Shown piece after piece: positions 60,728 through 64,000 of a stretch of 64,000 bases of DNA. The notes beneath the pieces were generated by a model, which saw nothing but the letters and a program-made list of their open reading frames with translations, searched no databases and was not told where the DNA came from. Numbering within the stretch: the first letter of the stretch is position 1; the number at the start of each line of letters is the position of its first letter. Both the position numbers and the translations under genes were made by a program. This DNA is from Mycolicibacterium neoaurum (GTDB lineage: Bacteria > Actinomycetota > Actinomycetes > Mycobacteriales > Mycobacteriaceae): contig NZ_JAQIIX010000002.1 of NCBI RefSeq assembly GCF_036946495.1, positions 620,001 through 684,000 on the forward strand, in the 5' to 3' direction.

Positions 60728-61501
60728 TCACAACACCTTCGACAGAAACTCCTGCAGCCGTGGGTGTTTCGGATTGTCGAAGATCTCCGCGGGCGGACCT
60801 TCCTCGACGATGTGGCCGTCGGCCATGAAGATGACCCGGGAAGCCACCTCACGGGCGAAGCCCATCTCATGGGTGACGACGACCATCGTCATGCCCCCGC
60901 GGGCCAGCGTGCGCAGCACCTCGAGGACGTCGCCGACCATTTCCGGATCGAGTGCGCTGGTGGCCTCGTCGAACAACATGATCGACGGATTCATCGCCAG
61001 CGCACGGGCAATGGCCACGCGTTGCTTTTGACCACCGGACAGGGTGGACGGCTTGACGCCCGCCTTCTCGGCCAGCCCCACCTGCCCCAGGAGTTCGAGC
61101 GCTTTCTTCTCGGCGGCCGCCTTGTCCGACTTCTTCGTCAGCAGCGGCGCCAGCGTGACGTTCTGCAACACCGTCATGTGCGGGAACAGATTGAAATGCT
61201 GGAACACCATGCCGATGTGCTGGCGCACCTTGTCCAGATCGACCTTCGGATCGGTCAGGTCGAAGCCGTCGACGACGACCTTGCCACCGGTGATGTCCTC
61301 CAGCTTGTTCAGACACCGCAGGAAGGTGGACTTACCCGATCCCGACGGACCGATGACGCAGACCACTTCACCATGGCTGACGGTGGTGTCGATGCCGTCG
61401 AGCACCACCAGGTCACCGAACGACTTCTTGAGACCCTCGATGCGGATCTTCACCGTGCCTGCCGGCTCGGCAGCCGCGGCTTCGGTTACCAGTTCACTCA
61501 T
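60728..61501 (-). CDS. Amino-acid ABC transporter ATP-binding protein
   Basis: 257 aa GlnQ-type. Walker A GPSGSGKST at 51-59, Q-loop MVFQHFNLFPHMTVLQNV, signature LSGGQKQR, Walker B LFDEATSALD and H-loop VTHEMGFA. A polar-amino-acid importer subunit. ATG at 61501 overlaps the permease stop; an in-frame upstream ATG would fall in the permease gene. Confidence 0.93.
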   Translation of the reverse strand: MSELVTEAAAAEPAGTVKIRIEGLKKSFGDLVVLDGIDTTVSHGEVVCVIGPSGSGKSTFLRCLNKLEDITGGKVVVDGFDLTDPKVDLDKVRQHIGMVFQHFNLFPHMTVLQNVTLAPLLTKKSDKAAAEKKALELLGQVGLAEKAGVKPSTLSGGQKQRVAIARALAMNPSIMLFDEATSALDPEMVGDVLEVLRTLARGGMTMVVVTHEMGFAREVASRVIFMADGHIVEEGPPAEIFDNPKHPRLQEFLSKVL

Positions 61502-62976
61502 TTGACGAGCCGCCTCTCCAGCCGGTCGGACAGTTTGGTCAGCGCCATGATGACGATGAAGTAGATGATGCCGACGATCAGCCACATCTCGAATGCCTTG
61601 TAGTTGCCCGCGATGATGATGCGCCCACTCTGGGTCAACTCGGCGATGCCGAGCACCGACAGGATCGAGGTGTCCTTGAGGGTGATCACGAACTGATTGA
61701 TGTAGGACGGGATCATGGTCCTGATCGCCTGGGGCAGGATGACTTTGCGCATCGTCGGCAGATAGCCGATACCCAGGCTGCGGGCGGCTTCCATCTGGCC
61801 CTTGTCCACCGAGAGGATTCCACCGCGGACGATCTCGGTCATGTACGCGCCCGCATTGAGCGAGAGCGTGATGATGCCCGCCGTCACGGCCGACATCTGG
61901 AAGCCCATGGTGGCCGGGATGCCGAAGTAGATGAAGAAGGCCTGCACCAGCAGCGGTGTCCCGCGGAAGATGTCGACGAAGGTCGTGCCGATCGCGCGCA
62001 ACCAGATCGACCGCGACACCCTGGCCAGCCCGAAGATCACGCCGAGGATGAGTGCGAAGAAGATCGACACGACGGTCAGGATGATCGTCATCTTCAGGCC
62101 CGCCAACAGCATCGGTGCGGTGCTCTTGACCAGACCGAAGATCGAATCATCGGCGGTGGAGGCCTGCTCGCCGAGGTAGGTCTGCAGGATCTCGTCATAG
62201 CGACCCTGAGCCTTCAGATTCTCCAGACCGGCGTTGAACTTCTGCAGCAGTTCGGCGTTCTGGCCCTTGTTGACCGCGAAGCCGTAGCCGGTCGGGTCCT
62301 CCTTGGGTGTCACGGTCTTGAATCCGTTGCCTTGGGCAATGCCGTACAACAACACCGGGTAGTCCTCGAAGACCGCTACCGAGTTCCCGGTCTTGACTTC
62401 GTCGAACATCGTCGACGAGTCGGCGAAGGAGACGACCTCGAACCCGTACTGATCCTTGATGGAGTTGGCGAAATCCGAGCCCTGGGTGCCGTTCTTCACC
62501 GATACCCGCTTACCGCGCAGGTCGTCGTAGGACTTGATGTCCTCGTTGTCCTTGAGAACCGCCATCTGGACGCCGGATTCGAAGTACGGCTCGGAAAAGT
62601 CGAAGACCTTCTTGCGTTCATCGGTGATCGACATGCCGGCGATGACACCGTCGACCTGGTTGGCCTGCACCGCTTGGAGTGCGGCATCGAAACCGAGCGG
62701 TTTGATGTCGACGTTGAAGCCCTGGTCCTCACCGATGGCCCGGATCAAATCCATATCGATGCCGACGAACTCACCGCTGGCATTCTGGAATTCGAAAGGC
62801 GCGAACGTGGTATCAGTGGCGATGGTGTAGGTCTCGCCTTCGGCTGCTGCGGTGGCAGGCATCAGCAGGGTGGCCCCGAACAGGGCGACGAGCAGACCCG
62901 CGATCAGCGCGGTGAGCCGATTCCTCCGTCGGGTGGGTGGGTGGGGCCTACAACCCGACGAACTATCGGCTCGCAT
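61498..62976 (-). CDS. Fused substrate-binding protein and permease of a polar amino-acid ABC importer
   Basis: 492 aa. Signal/anchor (about 20-45, ending ATAAAE), an SBP_bac_3 domain (46-270, TYTIATDTTFAPFEFQNASGEFVGIDMDL, shown here as its start only), then a HisM/GlnP-type permease (about 285-490) with the EAA loop MEAARSLGIGYLPTMRKVILPQ region. The same fusion is known from lactococcal GlnP. Probably imports glutamine or glutamate. ATG at 62976. Two-gene operon with the ATPase. Confidence 0.9.
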   Translation of the reverse strand: MRADSSSGCRPHPPTRRRNRLTALIAGLLVALFGATLLMPATAAAEGETYTIATDTTFAPFEFQNASGEFVGIDMDLIRAIGEDQGFNVDIKPLGFDAALQAVQANQVDGVIAGMSITDERKKVFDFSEPYFESGVQMAVLKDNEDIKSYDDLRGKRVSVKNGTQGSDFANSIKDQYGFEVVSFADSSTMFDEVKTGNSVAVFEDYPVLLYGIAQGNGFKTVTPKEDPTGYGFAVNKGQNAELLQKFNAGLENLKAQGRYDEILQTYLGEQASTADDSIFGLVKSTAPMLLAGLKMTIILTVVSIFFALILGVIFGLARVSRSIWLRAIGTTFVDIFRGTPLLVQAFFIYFGIPATMGFQMSAVTAGIITLSLNAGAYMTEIVRGGILSVDKGQMEAARSLGIGYLPTMRKVILPQAIRTMIPSYINQFVITLKDTSILSVLGIAELTQSGRIIIAGNYKAFEMWLIVGIIYFIVIMALTKLSDRLERRLVK

Positions 62977-63111
62977 GTGTTGATCTCCCGTCCGGTGTGC
63001 TGTGACGGGTTCACGCTATCGTCCGTTGCCCGCATCTGCGCGCGATCCCGGGACAAGTCGCGCGTCGTCCAGGGTGACGGACGCACCCTGTTGCCGCCGA
63101 ACAAGAACCAG

Positions 63112-63141
63112 CCGGGGCGGCAGTCTGGTCTGCCACCCCGG
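63112..63141. terminator. Hairpin after the 11-residue-repeat gene
   Basis: CCGGGGCGGCAG, loop TCTGGT, CTGCCACCCCGG with one C-A mismatch; 28 bp after the stop at 63169 on the minus strand and upstream of the ABC operon. Followed by a U-rich CTGGTTCTTGTT on that strand. Confidence 0.55.
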
Positions 63142-63168
63142 CCGGTATCGCACTGCGGCCGACGAAAC

Positions 63169-63612
63169 TCAGCCGCCGAACAAACCACCGATGTTGCGCA
63201 CCAGGTTGCCGCCGGCCTCACCGGCGTTGCGGATCAGATCGGCGCCCGACCTGTTGATGTTCTGGGTCAGATCATTGGTGAATCGCCCGCCGTTGACCAG
63301 GAGATCGGTGCCGACCTGACCGAGATTGCGCTGGAGATCACTGCCGGCCCGGCCCGCGTTTATCTGCAGATCGCTGCCGAACCTGCCGATATTGCGGACC
63401 AGGTTGTCGCCGAACTGCCCGGCTTCCTCGGGGGTCAGTGCCGCTGCCGCCGCCGAACGAGTGGACACGCGGGCGTTCTCCGACGACGAGCCGTCGTCGG
63501 CCGCGGCCGTCCCCGCGCCCGCAACGGCCATACCGACGCTTATTGCACCGGCCGCGCCGGTGAGCATCAACGTTTTGAGCATCTTGTCGATCCCCCTGAT
63601 GTTGCGATCCAT
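63169..63612 (-). CDS. Secreted protein of seven 11-residue repeats
   Basis: 147 aa. ATG at 63612 with GGAGGGAGG 7 bp upstream; a Met at residue 11 begins the hydrophobic signal peptide (MLKTLMLTGAAGA, cleavage near TAAA-DD at 38). After a Ser/Ala linker, residues 65-141 are seven consecutive 11-mers of consensus GxxGxDLxxNx: GQFGDNLVRNI, GRFGSDLQINA, GRAGSDLQRNL, GQVGTDLLVNG, GRFTNDLTQNI, NRSGADLIRNA, GEAGGNLVRNI, then GGLFGG. Family not recognised. 11-mer repeats often form amphipathic helices on lipid; that is inference. Confidence 0.75.
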   Translation of the reverse strand: MDRNIRGIDKMLKTLMLTGAAGAISVGMAVAGAGTAAADDGSSSENARVSTRSAAAAALTPEEAGQFGDNLVRNIGRFGSDLQINAGRAGSDLQRNLGQVGTDLLVNGGRFTNDLTQNINRSGADLIRNAGEAGGNLVRNIGGLFGG

Positions 63613-63677
63613 GACATGCCTCCCTCCAGCAAACCCCCCACGCACCGCCCGAGACCGACCCGATGAGTGTGGCGTAG

Positions 63678-63683
63678 ATCATA
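63678..63683 (-). promoter_or_regulatory. -10 element of the repeat-protein gene
   Basis: TATGAT on the minus strand, one base off the sigma-A consensus, 65 bp before the ATG at 63612. Confidence 0.45.
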
Positions 63684-63831
63684 TTGACGCTGAGAGAAGT
63701 GCCCACGGACACGGAGGTCCAAACCACAAATTTCTTTGCTGATCACAGTGTGCGCGCTAGCTACATGACGCCACAAAAGTCGAAGCATTTCACTCCGACC
63801 AGTGCATACGGTGATCATGAACGACAGCAAG

Positions 63832-63851
63832 AATTTTCGCTGGCGAAAATT
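63832..63851. promoter_or_regulatory. AT-rich 20-bp dyad, probable operator
   Basis: AATTTTCGC-TG-GCGAAAATT: 9-bp perfect arms with a 2-bp centre, in sharp contrast to the GC-rich surroundings. Typical of a homodimeric repressor site; regulator and target unknown. Confidence 0.5.
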
Positions 63852-64000
63852 GCAGTGTTATCAGGGCCTTTTCGACGTTGCGCGGGTCCCAGTACCGCCG
63901 TGGACGCGGGTCGGCCGTCGCCATCGGGGTGGTGCGGGCGCCCGTCCATACCAATTCAGCAAACCCGCCTCGCCGCATTCGACTGCAGGCAGCAAAGCGG

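Larger units (their letters stand above)
63646..64000. other. Region right of the repeat-protein gene
   Basis: No supported gene in 355 bp. It holds the TATGAT promoter for the repeat gene, an AT-rich tract, and a strong 20-bp dyad at 63832-63851. A minus-strand frame (63790 to beyond the window end) crosses the dyad but has no supporting features, so I leave it uncalled; the window ends before it can be judged. Confidence 0.4.

Noticed and set aside
63790..64000. Minus-strand frame open to the window end.
   Set aside because: Too short to judge and crosses an operator-like dyad; no family resemblance.

Overview
The window is a stretch of chromosome from a fast-growing mycobacterium (Mycolicibacterium type). 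The evidence is the high GC content, mycothiol S-conjugate amidase, an omega,E,Z-farnesyl diphosphate synthase, DesA2, PhoH2, lipid droplet protein and steroid genes. From base 191 to about 47.9 kb the gene order follows, in reverse, the M. tuberculosis segment Rv1110 to Rv1059 as I remember it (ispH, xseAB, 3beta-HSD, glpX, fum, phoH2, desA2, glyA, coaA, uppS, mca, greA, metB, pra, cbs, lipU, fadA3, echA9/echA8, rhodanese, cysteine dioxygenase, lpqV, two patatins, Rv1059). The PE_PGRS, celA2 and mazEF genes found there in M. tuberculosis are absent. I see no rRNA, tRNA, CRISPR array, insertion sequence or intact prophage.

Layout. 0-8.3 kb: isoprenoid enzyme IspH, exonuclease VII, a KstR-type 3beta-hydroxysteroid dehydrogenase, an epimerase/SDR pair and an AI-2E-type permease. 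8.3-19.3 kb: central metabolism (FBPase II, fumarase, an unusual long SHMT, pantothenate kinase), the PhoH2 toxin/helicase and DesA2. 19.6-28 kb: Z-FPP synthase operon, hemolysin III, and a five-gene operon with mca that ends in a ketosteroid-isomerase-like gene; then greA and a GPP34 protein. 28-38 kb: sulfur amino acids (metB, cbs), proline-rich membrane proteins including two tandem Pra/RDD paralogs, esterases, thiolase FadA3 behind a perfect KstR2-type box, and purT. 38-48 kb: Bax inhibitor, two crotonases, a membrane alpha/beta hydrolase, a cysteine dioxygenase-rhodanese pair preceded by a Cys-Cys leader peptide, LpqV, two patatins, and an Rv1059-like reductase behind a perfect KstR-type box.

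48-64 kb is accessory relative to that conserved block: an EmbR-like SARP/FHA regulator beside a PknH-like kinase, a thiolase-like lipid-transfer protein, a beta-propeller, an SH3b/CHAP-like exported protein, a CitAB-type two-component system divergent from a dicarboxylate carrier with a CRP-type palindrome between them, a lysin-like amidase, an amino-acid ABC transporter with a fused binding protein and permease, and a secreted protein made of seven 11-residue repeats.

Themes. Three steroid-regulon-like operators and a steroid-isomerase-like gene suggest that several loci here are tied to cholesterol use. Sulfur metabolism recurs (mca, metB, cbs, cysteine dioxygenase, rhodanese). Many starts are supported by a TANNNT -10 element placed 6-8 bp upstream, the leaderless arrangement common in mycobacteria. 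Gene ends are often marked by long perfect hairpins. All names come from reading the sequence and remembered family features; no search was run.
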